From Eubacterium sp. (GTDB taxonomy: Bacteria; Bacillota; Clostridia; Lachnospirales; Lachnospiraceae): DNA of 64,000 nt. How positions within the stretch are numbered: position 1 is the first letter of the stretch; every line of letters starts with the position of its first letter. Shown here in pieces: positions 7,575 through 16,562 of this stretch. The translations under genes were made by a program, and so were the position numbers. The stretch lies in contig JAGBNF010000011.1 of assembly GCA_017634555.1 (NCBI GenBank), positions 1-64,000 on the forward strand. The letters run 5' to 3'. The notes beneath the pieces were generated by a model, which saw nothing but the letters and a program-made list of their open reading frames with translations, had not been told where the DNA came from and made no database searches.

Positions 7575-9737
7575 ATGAAAAATAAGACGAATGTTTTTTT
7601 GATAATAGTATTGATACTATTGTTTGTAATATCAGGTTGTACAGAAAATATATCCGAGGAAGAAAATACTGCATCTAATATAAATAATATAAATGAAGAT
7701 GATGTAATTAAACATATTTATAGTTGTATTGCAGAAAAAGAAATAAATATAGATAATATTTTAGATTATTACATAGATCAAAATGATTGTTACATCGCTA
7801 ATGGATCAAATATATATAAGTATGATTTGAGCAACAATGAAATGACAATGATATACAGTTTTTCTGCATCACAAAAACTTGTAAAAATTTTTAAATTTAA
7901 CGATGTTGTAGTTTTAGCAGATAATTATTTAATCCTGATAGATAAATTTGGTAATGAACTAAAAAAAATAAAAACGGATTTATCTGATATTAATTCGGTT
8001 AACGAATTACTTTGTGATAAATCAGGGAATATATATTTGATATGTGACGATGAAATTATTATATATAATAATAATCTTGAAGTTATTGATTGTATCACCG
8101 GAGATGGAACATATATTGATGGGGCTGTCAGTTCTATGGGGAGGATTATTATATATGAGGAAGAGAATTATGATGTTGATAAAAGTTCCCCAGTGGTATA
8201 TGCATTAGATGAATCATTTAACAAAGAGTATATTGACAATATTATCCCATGTGCGTGTGAAAACACTAATGTATTATTGGATGGGGGCGATGACGATTTT
8301 TATTATTTATCTTATGATGGGATTTTATATTCATATAGCATAGAAGACAAGAAAAAAAATATTATCATTAAAGAATCGGATTCAATGTTGAGAGATGAAG
8401 ATATAACATCTTTTGCATCTAAAAATAATAAAGAATTTGTTAGGATAATAGACAATGATGAAGAGACAAAGTTGAAAGTGTATGGAAAGACTGAATCATT
8501 GAACTTTGAAGGTAAAAAAGTTATTAAAATTTTGACAAATAATAGATATGGTAAGCTCTTAGACGATGTCATTGATTTCAACGAAAATGATGGTGATTAC
8601 TACATTGAAATTGTTGAAGTTAATCAAAATATAGATGAACAGCTAGATTTATTAATTGCTAAAGGTGAGGTACCTGACATAATTGATGTCTCCTCGATAT
8701 CTTATGAGAAGTATTCATCAAAAGGATTATTTGAAGATCTTATACCTTATATAAATGAAGATGAAGAACTTAGCTTGTCTGATTTTCATAAGACTTATTT
8801 AGATAGTATGGTAAAAAACGGAAAGTTATTTATTGCGAGTGATGGCTTTTCTATAAATACTGTAATAGCAAACGAAAAGATGGTGGGAGAGATTGAAGGA
8901 TGGGACACAGAAGGTTTTATAGATTTTGTTTCTTGCTTACCTCAGGACTGCAAAGTATTTTGTCTTGATTCAAAAATGGATTATTTTAACACATTGATAA
9001 GTAGAAATACAGATAAATTTGTTGACTATGACTCTTTAGAATGCTCATTTGATAGCGCTGAATTTAAGAGTATTTTACGATTTTGTTGCGAATATGGGAG
9101 AGACTATTCAGATATGTCAGATGATGAAATAACAAGCTCGATTTTTAATGAATATCACGAGATTAGATGTGGTAATCAAGCATTACATGATGAAATAATA
9201 GAACCGTATGGATATGCTTCTTCTATTTCTGCTTTTGATGAATATACATTTGTTGGCTATCCAAATGAATCTAAAAACGGGCACTATATGAGGCTTAATA
9301 CTCAATTTTGTATTTCTTCTTTTTCAGAAGAGAAAGAAGGAGCGTGGAGGTTTATCAGAAGATATTTATCTTCTGATTATCAGGAGTCACTACTGATTGA
9401 AGAAGAGGCTTTTCCCACGAGAATTGATGTTTTTGAAAAAATGATGTTACGCATGAGAGATGAAAGCACATATTACGATGAATATGGAGATATTGTACCA
9501 CAATATTATTTAAAAGTTGACGAAAATTGGAATAGGCTAGAAAATGAAAAATTAAGTGAAGAAGATATGCATAAGTTAGAAAACTTGATTGACAATGTTC
9601 ATGGAGTTGAACATTATGACTATGCGTTGTTGGGAATTATACAAGAAGAATCTGAAAGATATTTTAATGGGGATATAAGTTTAAATGATGCTGTAGATAT
9701 AATACAAAACAGAGCGTTTGTATATATAAATGAATAA
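7575..9737 (+). CDS. large lipoprotein with solute-binding-like C-terminal half
   Basis: This 720-aa protein has a signal peptide and lipobox VISGC (Cys22), so it should be anchored outside the membrane. Residues ~50-330 read as repeated beta-strand blades (KYDLSNNEMTMIYSF, LVLIDKFGNELKKIK and similar), probably a propeller. Residues ~350-650 resemble an ABC sugar-type extracellular binding protein (LDLLIAKGEVPDIID, later EEKEGAWRFIRRYL). No importer permease is nearby; it is sandwiched between a leader peptide gene and its exporter. A role in peptide folding, immunity or reception is an inference. The composition is strikingly AT-rich. Confidence 0.7.
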   Translation: MKNKTNVFLIIVLILLFVISGCTENISEEENTASNINNINEDDVIKHIYSCIAEKEINIDNILDYYIDQNDCYIANGSNIYKYDLSNNEMTMIYSFSASQKLVKIFKFNDVVVLADNYLILIDKFGNELKKIKTDLSDINSVNELLCDKSGNIYLICDDEIIIYNNNLEVIDCITGDGTYIDGAVSSMGRIIIYEEENYDVDKSSPVVYALDESFNKEYIDNIIPCACENTNVLLDGGDDDFYYLSYDGILYSYSIEDKKKNIIIKESDSMLRDEDITSFASKNNKEFVRIIDNDEETKLKVYGKTESLNFEGKKVIKILTNNRYGKLLDDVIDFNENDGDYYIEIVEVNQNIDEQLDLLIAKGEVPDIIDVSSISYEKYSSKGLFEDLIPYINEDEELSLSDFHKTYLDSMVKNGKLFIASDGFSINTVIANEKMVGEIEGWDTEGFIDFVSCLPQDCKVFCLDSKMDYFNTLISRNTDKFVDYDSLECSFDSAEFKSILRFCCEYGRDYSDMSDDEITSSIFNEYHEIRCGNQALHDEIIEPYGYASSISAFDEYTFVGYPNESKNGHYMRLNTQFCISSFSEEKEGAWRFIRRYLSSDYQESLLIEEEAFPTRIDVFEKMMLRMRDESTYYDEYGDIVPQYYLKVDENWNRLENEKLSEEDMHKLENLIDNVHGVEHYDYALLGIIQEESERYFNGDISLNDAVDIIQNRAFVYINE

Positions 9738-9760
9738 AAATATAATAGGTTGGTGATTAA

Positions 9761-11905
9761 TTGAAATATCCGTTTATAAGACAACATGATAGAAAAGATT
9801 GTGGTGTTGTTGCTCTGGCAATGATATGTAAATATTATGGCCGAAAAGTGAAAATATCTCAAATGAGATCTGATGTTTGTTTAGATTCCAATGGAGTTAG
9901 CATATTGGGAATAACGGAAGCTGCATATCGATATGGGTTGTTAGCTTCGGCGGTAAGTGGTACAAGTGATGAACTTTTAAGTGATATTAAAGAACAAAAA
10001 TTACGTTTTCCATTTATCGCAAGAGTATTGAATGATGAGGGACTTTATCATTTTGTAGTAGTTTATGAGAAGAAAAATCAAAGATTTATTTATGGGAATC
10101 CGTCCGAAAACAGAATAAAAAGCATATTAATTGCTGATTTTTTAGAGATTTGGGCTGGTCAAATTATTACATTTACATCTGATGATAGCTATATTAATGA
10201 TTCTAAAATTGAATTTTCGCTAAAAAAATACCTGAAACTTATTATGAAATATAGAAGAATGATGGTTTCAATTATTTTATTAACGATAGTAATTATTTTG
10301 TTGGAACTATTAGGAATAATTGCTATAAGAAACATTTTTTCTGCAAGATGGAATACGTCAAATATGACAAAGAGTGTTTTTTACATTATTATACTATTAT
10401 TTGCTAATTTTTTTGTAAAATTAATTAACGGGGGATTTAGTGCAAGATATTCAAAAAAAATTCAAAAGGATATACTTGAAATATACTACTCCATTTTGTT
10501 ACGGCTTCCATTGGAATTCTTTGATATTAATTCAACAGGAGAATTGATGTCGAGATTTCAAGATGTTCAATATGTCGAAGGTTTTCTATCACAATCTATT
10601 TTGTCACTGATTATTGACTCAATAATGATAGCGATTTATGGTTTTTTTGCGTGTCGAATAAATATGGTGCTTGCATTTTTTGTTCTAATGCTTTTAATTG
10701 TTTTAGCTTTTGTTTCTATTCTTTATAAAGATAAAAATGAAGAACAAGTATCTAAGCTTAAAATGTATAATGCTCAAGTAAATGCGACGCTTAAATGTGA
10801 TATTGACGCAATTGAAACAATAAAGAGCTTTCAATATGAAAATGACAAAATTATACAGATGAGAGGGTTAATAGAAAAATACACAGAAATAATCAAAAAA
10901 AATAATATTCTGCTTAATTCGAAATCAGTAATAACTTCATTTCTAGATATGATTTGCGTTGTTTTTATCATTGTCTATGGTTCTTATCTCTGTCATGAGG
11001 GTGGCTTAAGTGTTAAGGATTTGTTTGTTTTTTATTTTTTAACAAGTTTGATAGCTGAGCCAATTAATAGATTAGTTAATCTATATACTGATTTACAATC
11101 TGTTGTTATTTCAGCTGAAAGAGCTGATGATATATATGATTCTATTAATGAAAATCAAATCCATAATGGCAACAAAGATTATTGTGAGGGAGATATACTT
11201 ATAAGAAATTTGAATTATGCATATGGATATGGAAATAAAGTCTTAACTGATATTAATATTAAATTTGAGAAGGGAAATAATTATGCGCTTGTTGGATGCA
11301 GCGGATGTGGGAAAACCACAGCTGCAAAACTTTTAGCAGGCTTACGAGAAGCGAAAGAAGGAGAAATATTTATAGGATGTGTTGATATGACACAAATAGC
11401 TATAGAATGCATTAGAAAAAAGATCATTTATTTGAGTAGTAAACCAGATATTTTCAATGATACAGTGATTAATAATATACAATGTGGTCTTAATGAAATT
11501 AGTCGTGAGGACATTACTAATTTATGTGCATATTTTGGATTGGATTCATTTATTTGTAATTTGCCGTTTGGTTATGATTCTATGTTAGAAGAAAATGGGA
11601 GAAATTTATCTGAGGGGCAAAAACAGAAGATTTCAATAATAAGAGCTATATTACATCGACCAAGTGTTATTATTCTCGATGAAGCAACGTGTTGTATAGA
11701 TTCCTATTATGAAGATAAAATTTTGAATTATTTAAAAGATGAAAAAAATATAACTGTTATAATAATATCTCATAATTTAAGGACAGTTAAACCTTGTTCA
11801 TGCATTTATGTTCTAGATAAAGGCAAGTTAATTGAATATGGCAATCATAGTGAGTTGATTAGTAATAAAGGATTATATTATTCTATGTTATACGGAGATG
11901 GATAA
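9761..11905 (+). CDS. C39 peptidase-containing ABC exporter (PCAT)
   Basis: This 714-aa bacteriocin-type transporter cuts double-Gly leaders and exports the peptide. The C39 domain (1-~140) shows RQHDRKDCGVVALAM with Cys14 and His97 in YHFVVVY; the third catalytic position, usually Asp before Pro, is Asn113 here (YGNPSE). Membrane segments follow (~165-440). The ATPase has Walker A GCSGCGKTT, signature LSEGQKQ and Walker B VIILDEATC. The start is TTG at 9761 after a GGTTGGTGA ribosome site. It matches the leader peptide upstream as its probable substrate. No HlyD-type accessory protein is seen. Confidence 0.9.
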   Translation: MKYPFIRQHDRKDCGVVALAMICKYYGRKVKISQMRSDVCLDSNGVSILGITEAAYRYGLLASAVSGTSDELLSDIKEQKLRFPFIARVLNDEGLYHFVVVYEKKNQRFIYGNPSENRIKSILIADFLEIWAGQIITFTSDDSYINDSKIEFSLKKYLKLIMKYRRMMVSIILLTIVIILLELLGIIAIRNIFSARWNTSNMTKSVFYIIILLFANFFVKLINGGFSARYSKKIQKDILEIYYSILLRLPLEFFDINSTGELMSRFQDVQYVEGFLSQSILSLIIDSIMIAIYGFFACRINMVLAFFVLMLLIVLAFVSILYKDKNEEQVSKLKMYNAQVNATLKCDIDAIETIKSFQYENDKIIQMRGLIEKYTEIIKKNNILLNSKSVITSFLDMICVVFIIVYGSYLCHEGGLSVKDLFVFYFLTSLIAEPINRLVNLYTDLQSVVISAERADDIYDSINENQIHNGNKDYCEGDILIRNLNYAYGYGNKVLTDINIKFEKGNNYALVGCSGCGKTTAAKLLAGLREAKEGEIFIGCVDMTQIAIECIRKKIIYLSSKPDIFNDTVINNIQCGLNEISREDITNLCAYFGLDSFICNLPFGYDSMLEENGRNLSEGQKQKISIIRAILHRPSVIILDEATCCIDSYYEDKILNYLKDEKNITVIIISHNLRTVKPCSCIYVLDKGKLIEYGNHSELISNKGLYYSMLYGDG

Positions 11906-11922
11906 TGTAGAGGACAATAGTT

Positions 11923-12405
11923 ATGAAAATGAGAGATGACGGTGGTCAGGCTGAAAGACAAAGAGAATATAATAGAATTATTGAAAAGGTAGAAGCATTA
12001 AATAATGAACTACATATTGAAAAAAACATTATAGATAATATAGAATTAAAAAAAATGATAAATCATGAAAAAATGGAAATAGGGCGTTTGTATTTAGTGT
12101 TGGGTGTGATTGGATTGATATTTTTGGTGTGCTATATAAAGCGTATTAATTCATCTGTATCAGGATGTATTTTTGCAATGGCTTTATCCTTCACAATTGC
12201 GGTTTGGAAGATGAGTATTTATAAATTTTTTAAGCCCTTTTATACAGAAATTTTATGGAAAGCTGAAGAAAGAGGAAAATCGGTCATGAAGGATAATTTG
12301 GAGAAAGAAGTCAAGGTACATAAAAAAAGAGTGGAAGACATTCAAAAGGAAATAGATTTATTAAATAAGAGTTTGTTAGATTACGATCATTACGATATTT
12401 TATAG
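11923..12405 (+). CDS. small coiled-coil membrane protein, possible immunity
   Basis: This 160-aa protein has an N-terminal coiled coil, two adjacent membrane helices (~residues 52-92: LYLVLGVIGLIFLVCYI and GCIFAMALSFTIAVW) and a C-terminal coiled coil. It starts 17 bp after the exporter gene with AGAGGA upstream, so it is the last gene of the cassette. No family is recognised. Small membrane proteins at the end of bacteriocin export operons are often immunity proteins, which is offered only as an inference from position. Confidence 0.6.
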   Translation: MKMRDDGGQAERQREYNRIIEKVEALNNELHIEKNIIDNIELKKMINHEKMEIGRLYLVLGVIGLIFLVCYIKRINSSVSGCIFAMALSFTIAVWKMSIYKFFKPFYTEILWKAEERGKSVMKDNLEKEVKVHKKRVEDIQKEIDLLNKSLLDYDHYDIL

Positions 12406-12518
12406 AAAAATGGCAGAAAAATAGATTTGTTTCAGTTATTCCTGAATCTGCCAGAAATGATTATTTCGCATACATAGTGAGGGGAGTCGAATAATGCGGG
12501 ACATAGAATGGTTAATAA

Positions 12519-12978
12519 TTGGCCGCTTCAGATGTTTTTGTTCTGGATCTGATTGAGGCATATGGCTCAGGAATACGTCGTGCTCAAAAGGCAATGAAGG
12601 ATAATAATTCTCCGCTACTTGTATTTGAATCTGATAATGATATAGATGATTACACTATGGTTACAGCGTATATTAATGAGGAGTTAGCAAGCATTCGGGA
12701 TAAGAAGGATAAACTTCAGTCAAACCGCAAAGAAGAAAATGTTGGGGGAAGACTCTCAGAAAAAGCGGATGTGCTATTGGATAGTTATGAAAAAACGTGA
12801 AGTAGCTTCTATGATTATTGACGAGATATCAAAGAATGGACAGATTACGATTCCAGAAATATCATAGATGATGAAAGTAACAGAACGAGCGGTTCAAAGA
12901 TACCTTAAAGAATTTCAGGAAAGTGGAATATTGGCGAGGGAAGGTAGCGATAAATCTGGAAGATGGATATTGTTATAA
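12519..12978 (+). pseudogene. decayed AlbA_2/COG2865-type regulator
   Basis: The first frame (12519-12800) contains LDLIEAYGSGIRRAQKAM, the C-terminal signature of AlbA_2-domain putative regulators. The expected winged-helix tail continues in another frame from 12787 (KKREVASMIIDEISKNGQ), stops at TAG 12865-12867, then resumes as ERAVQRYLKEFQESGIL to TAA 12976. The N-terminal AlbA_2 part is missing. A frameshift, a nonsense codon and a truncation mean it is a relic. Confidence 0.75.
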
Positions 12979-13010
12979 GTATTACGAAAAGGTATCAAAA
13001 TATTATGATA

Positions 13011-13040
13011 AAAAGTTAGATGGTACGATAGATGGTATTT
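13011..13040 (+). repeat. right subterminal 30-bp repeat of the element
   Basis: Direct counterpart of 255-284 with 28 of 30 identical bases. It lies 62 bp inside attR. No gene is seen between the end of the broken regulator (12978) and attR. Confidence 0.6.
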
Positions 13041-13101
13041 TAAGTGTAGTAATCAAATAAATGTAGTAAAATAGCAGAGTTAGGGGGTGCACAGCTACAC
13101 T

Positions 13102-13144
13102 CTCTGACTCCGTCATTTTCTAGGTTCGAATCCTAGTACCCCAG
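13102..13144 (+). repeat. attR: second copy of the tRNA-Gln 3' end
   Basis: Identical to 36-78 over 43 bp, but the upstream half of a tRNA is absent, so this copy is not a gene. It is the displaced original 3' end of the host tRNA-Gln and marks the right boundary of the integrated element. Confidence 0.93.
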
Positions 13145-13147
13145 TCG

Positions 13148-13180
13148 AGGACTTCAGATAAAACGCTGAAGTCCTTTTTC
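13148..13180 (+). terminator. original terminator of the host tRNA-Gln
   Basis: AGGACTTCAG (13148-13157) and CTGAAGTCCT (13166-13175) pair perfectly and are followed by TTTTTC. It directly follows attR, as expected for the chromosomal terminator that was separated from its tRNA by the insertion. From 13181 to 13354 no gene is seen. Confidence 0.85.
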
Positions 13181-13354
13181 TTTTCTAAGCCCATAAAATA
13201 AGGGGTTTCAGAGATTTTTCAAAGGATCAAATCTATCTAATCACATCTGTTTTTTACTCAGATTATTCAGCAATTTATTCCTGTTTATTACCCGAAAAAG
13301 TGGCCTTTTTCGACATGTGTTGTAACACGTCTATATTCACTTACCAAGACTAAT

Positions 13355-13414
13355 TTGACAAATGATAATAATCATGATATTGTATGGTTAGTTAGTTGAG
13401 TAACTAACCATACA
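13355..13414 (+). promoter_or_regulatory. promoter with perfect 14-bp inverted-repeat operator
   Basis: TTGACA (13355-13360), a 17-bp spacer and TATTGT (13378-13383) precede the GntR operon. TGTATGGTTAGTTA (13381-13394) is exactly inverted at 13401-13414 around GTTGAG. The operator overlaps the -10 end and start point, so binding should block transcription. YtrA-type GntR regulators autoregulate through similar palindromes, so the first gene of the operon is the likely ligand. Confidence 0.85.
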
Positions 13415-13442
13415 ACAGGCTTTGAGGAAGGAGGAGACCATT

Positions 13443-13820
13443 TTGGAAATTGATGAGAATTCTCTTACGCCATTATTTATCCAGATCGCAGAATGGATAG
13501 AAAGTGAAATATTATTGGGAAACATTGAAGAAGGGGAATGTATACCGTCTACAAATCAGTTTGCTTCTATATATGGAATAAATCCGGCTACTGCCAGGAA
13601 AGGTTTTGACCTCCTTACAGAAAAAGGAATCATATTTAAAAAACGTGGTATAGGTATGTTTGTTGCAGATGGAGCAAAAGAGAAATTGAGAGAAAAAGCA
13701 AAAACAAATCTAATAGAAGAACGTATTTCTCTTCTCGTTGATGATGCAAAAAAACTTGGAATTAGCAAATCGGAATTAATAGAAATTATAAGGAAATTTG
13801 AAAGCTGGGGTGATAGGTAA
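13443..13820 (+). CDS. GntR-family regulator, YtrA subfamily
   Basis: This 125-aa protein has the winged-helix domain (LTPLFIQIAEWIESEIL to IGMFVADG) and a short two-helix C-terminus without a ligand domain, which defines the YtrA subfamily. The frame is open from 13422, but TTG 13443 is preferred because AGGAGG lies nine bases before it and family members start right before xIDxxSxxP. Its stop overlaps the next start (TAATG), so it is co-transcribed with the ABC genes. In relatives, cell-wall stress lifts its repression. Confidence 0.88.
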   Translation: MEIDENSLTPLFIQIAEWIESEILLGNIEEGECIPSTNQFASIYGINPATARKGFDLLTEKGIIFKKRGIGMFVADGAKEKLREKAKTNLIEERISLLVDDAKKLGISKSELIEIIRKFESWGDR

Positions 13821-14710
13821 TGCATACAGTAGAGGTAAATGGAGTATTTAAAAGTTTTGGTAAAACAAAAGTTCTTAATGGTATAGATTTGAATTTGGAA
13901 GATGGGAAAACCTATGCACTTCTTGGCAGAAATGGATCAGGTAAAACTACATTGATGAATCTGATGTGCACAAAGTATATTCCAGATAAAGGTATGATAA
14001 AGATTCTTGATGAAGAGGCATATGAGAACGACAGAGTCTTGTCTGAAATATGTTTTATGAAGGATTATGTACCTGCCTTTGAAGATGTAAAACTGGTAGA
14101 TATCTATAAGTATGCTGAACGTTTTTATCAGAGATGGAACAAATCTCTTGAGGAAAAACTAACAAAAATGTTTGAACTAGACACAAAGAAGGTATATGGT
14201 TATTTGTCCAAAGGTCAGCAGACAGCTGCCGGACTTATAGTTGGTTTATGCAGCAGTACAAGAGTTTTACTCTTAGATGAAATATATTCAGGTCTTGATG
14301 CTGTTGCAAGAAAAGCACTTTATACAATTATTATGGAGGAACAGGAACGATATACAAGAACGCTTGTTCTATCGAGCCATCTTATAGATGAGATGACAAA
14401 TCTTTTTACGGATGTGATTATACTTCATAAAGGAAAGATTATTCTTAATGAATCTTTGGATATTATACAGGATAAGGCGAGAAAGCTTTCAGGCAGACAG
14501 AATATAGAAGATATATTATCGGGCAAAAATATATTGGGTAAATCTGAGATGGGACCGATTGAAGAAGTTTATATGTATGATGAATTATGCAAAGAAGAAT
14601 TTGAGGAACTAGGGAAAAGGGGTTATAAGGTAACTTCGATGAATCTTCAAGAGTTATTTACCTCTATGACTGGGAACTCAATAGATGATTCAGATAATGA
14701 AGATTCATAG
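13820..14710 (+). CDS. ABC transporter ATP-binding protein (YtrB-like)
   Basis: This 296-aa ATPase has Walker A GRNGSGKTT, a variant signature YLSKGQQ and Walker B RVLLLDEIYSGLD, followed by the switch His in LSSHL. The C-terminal ~80 residues are an accessory extension. It overlaps the GntR stop codon and precedes two membrane proteins, which it should power. By analogy with YtrABCDEF it is an envelope-stress or antibiotic-sensing exporter; the substrate is unknown. Confidence 0.88.
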   Translation: MHTVEVNGVFKSFGKTKVLNGIDLNLEDGKTYALLGRNGSGKTTLMNLMCTKYIPDKGMIKILDEEAYENDRVLSEICFMKDYVPAFEDVKLVDIYKYAERFYQRWNKSLEEKLTKMFELDTKKVYGYLSKGQQTAAGLIVGLCSSTRVLLLDEIYSGLDAVARKALYTIIMEEQERYTRTLVLSSHLIDEMTNLFTDVIILHKGKIILNESLDIIQDKARKLSGRQNIEDILSGKNILGKSEMGPIEEVYMYDELCKEEFEELGKRGYKVTSMNLQELFTSMTGNSIDDSDNEDS

Positions 14711-14725
14711 ATTATGGAGGGGGAT

Positions 14726-15280
14726 ATGCTTTTTGATTATAATTATGATCGCTGGGCACCAATAATTAAGAATTCATATATCATCCTTCTGGTTATTTTT
14801 GAGTGCATCTATGTATTTATAAATCCGCTGATAGATAAAGGATTTGAATTGAGAAGTGTATTTGACTTCAGAAGGGGCATAAATATTAAGAAAAACATTA
14901 TAAGTAATCTTATATGTATTGTTGTTATGTGGGCTGTGTATATTGCGTTATGTATCATTATATGTCGTTTAACATCTGAAGATATATCATTTACAGGACT
15001 TAGCACATTTCTATTTTTGGCGACATCAATATATATGTTGAATTCTGGAATGACTGTAAAAACAAGATATAAGGTGGTGTTAATAATACTATTCGCTTCG
15101 GCTCCGATAATCGCATTTCTTGGAGTGATCTATACAAATAATACGCTGAATTATTATGATCATTCTGTTGAAATATTTACAAATCGATTTATGGGCAGTA
15201 TTACAGCAATTTATGTGATTGCTTTTATAATAACCCTAATAATGTTTGTTCATTATTGGAAGAAGGAGGATGTGAGGTAA
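14726..15280 (+). CDS. ABC-associated membrane protein, five TM segments
   Basis: This 184-aa hydrophobic protein has about five predicted membrane helices (for example SYIILLVIFECIYVFI and IYVIAFIITLIMFVHYW). Of the two possible ATGs (14714, 14726), the second is chosen because GGAGGGGG immediately precedes it and would otherwise be coding. It sits between the ABC ATPase and another membrane protein and is probably one of the permease subunits. No sequence family is recognised. Confidence 0.72.
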   Translation: MLFDYNYDRWAPIIKNSYIILLVIFECIYVFINPLIDKGFELRSVFDFRRGINIKKNIISNLICIVVMWAVYIALCIIICRLTSEDISFTGLSTFLFLATSIYMLNSGMTVKTRYKVVLIILFASAPIIAFLGVIYTNNTLNYYDHSVEIFTNRFMGSITAIYVIAFIITLIMFVHYWKKEDVR

Positions 15281-15284
15281 TCTT

Positions 15285-16430
15285 ATGCGAAAGAATAAGA
15301 AATTAAACCTAAAAGATGCTGCTATTTTCGTTCTTTTTATCATTCTGTTTTTAATGGTATTCTTTCCGCTTTTCGCTTCTGTATATGGAGTGACGCAGGC
15401 AAGTTCTTTTCTTGAAGAATTGGAATTAAATTCTGAAAAAGGAATATGGATAGACTGGGCGGTAATTACTGGTATTTTTACTAAACTTATTTTGGATGGG
15501 CGTAAAAAGAAAAACCTTTATATGACATTCGGATTTAGTCGTAAAAAATATTATAGAGATACGTTTCGTAGTAATTCGATAAAAGCTTTAGTTTTTTCCT
15601 TTATAAGAACAATATATTTATTTGTATTGTCAGGTGGTTTTATAAAAGCTATTGCTTATGAGAATAATCAAGCTGAAATTGAATTGGCAAATCGCGCTTT
15701 GAAATGGATGGAAGAGCATCCGGATAAAAATGTTGAATTTAGCAGTTATGAGATGCCGAAATATATGCAGTCATTGCATTTTGTATATGACTCAGATAAA
15801 GTGATCGTTCCGATTCTTTATTTGTTTATTTCTAGCTTTATAATTTATATGATGCTTGTAATGAGTAAGGATATTTTGAATTACAATAAAGAATCAAAAA
15901 AGAGGACACAAATAAATGAGAATATTTCTCCAATAAGAAGTGGTATTAATAGAGTTACACATTATATAGTATTTACTCATGTTATATTGACATGGCTTTT
16001 ATGCTATTTTACAATGCCAATCCTTTATGCAGGAAGAGATTACGCAGATTATCGTCTTTATAAACGGATGTATAGCTATAGTGAACCATTGAGTTTTGAA
16101 AATAATAGTTCTGATTATGGTGTTATTGTTGATGGTTACTACATGGGAGAACACAAAGAACTAATTTACGGAGAGATAGCAGATATATCAAGTGAGATTG
16201 CTGAAAGAGCGTCTGTTTATAGAGAACATATGGGAATAATATCTTATGGAATAATGGTAATGTTAGTTCTTGGACGACATATACTAGAGTTTGTTCTTCC
16301 AAATGGAAAGCATGTGGCTTATGGAAGCGTTTTGCAAGCATGTTTTATGCTTCTGTTGATAGCATCATTTGTTATTACTTTGGTGGTACATAAAAAGAAG
16401 AGTTTGAAGATTACTGATTGGATTGGATAA
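15285..16430 (+). CDS. ABC-associated membrane protein with extracytoplasmic loops
   Basis: This 381-aa protein has an N-terminal membrane segment (AAIFVLFIILFLMVFFPLF), further segments near 100, 180, 235 and 325-370, and a soluble loop (~120-165). It begins four bases after the previous stop, with GAGG upstream, and ends the operon before a long hairpin. Likely the second permease half of the YtrA-regulated transporter. Function beyond that is not visible. Confidence 0.7.
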   Translation: MRKNKKLNLKDAAIFVLFIILFLMVFFPLFASVYGVTQASSFLEELELNSEKGIWIDWAVITGIFTKLILDGRKKKNLYMTFGFSRKKYYRDTFRSNSIKALVFSFIRTIYLFVLSGGFIKAIAYENNQAEIELANRALKWMEEHPDKNVEFSSYEMPKYMQSLHFVYDSDKVIVPILYLFISSFIIYMMLVMSKDILNYNKESKKRTQINENISPIRSGINRVTHYIVFTHVILTWLLCYFTMPILYAGRDYADYRLYKRMYSYSEPLSFENNSSDYGVIVDGYYMGEHKELIYGEIADISSEIAERASVYREHMGIISYGIMVMLVLGRHILEFVLPNGKHVAYGSVLQACFMLLLIASFVITLVVHKKKSLKITDWIG

Positions 16431-16471
16431 AAATAACGAAACAAATCGTTTCTTAAATTGATACTTGAATT

Positions 16472-16536
16472 AAAACCCGTTTTATTCAGCAACAAAAGCA
16501 AAAAGGTAAGCTTTTCCGCTGGATAAAACGGGTTTT
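16472..16536. terminator. long bidirectional hairpin terminator
   Basis: Arms of 19 bp (16472-16490 and 16518-16536) pair with one mismatch; each starts or ends with AAAACCCG or CGGGTTTT. The structure lies between convergent genes (ABC operon and fic), so it can stop transcription from both sides. Confidence 0.75.
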
Positions 16537-16562
16537 AAGTGCTATATAATCGATATTTACAT

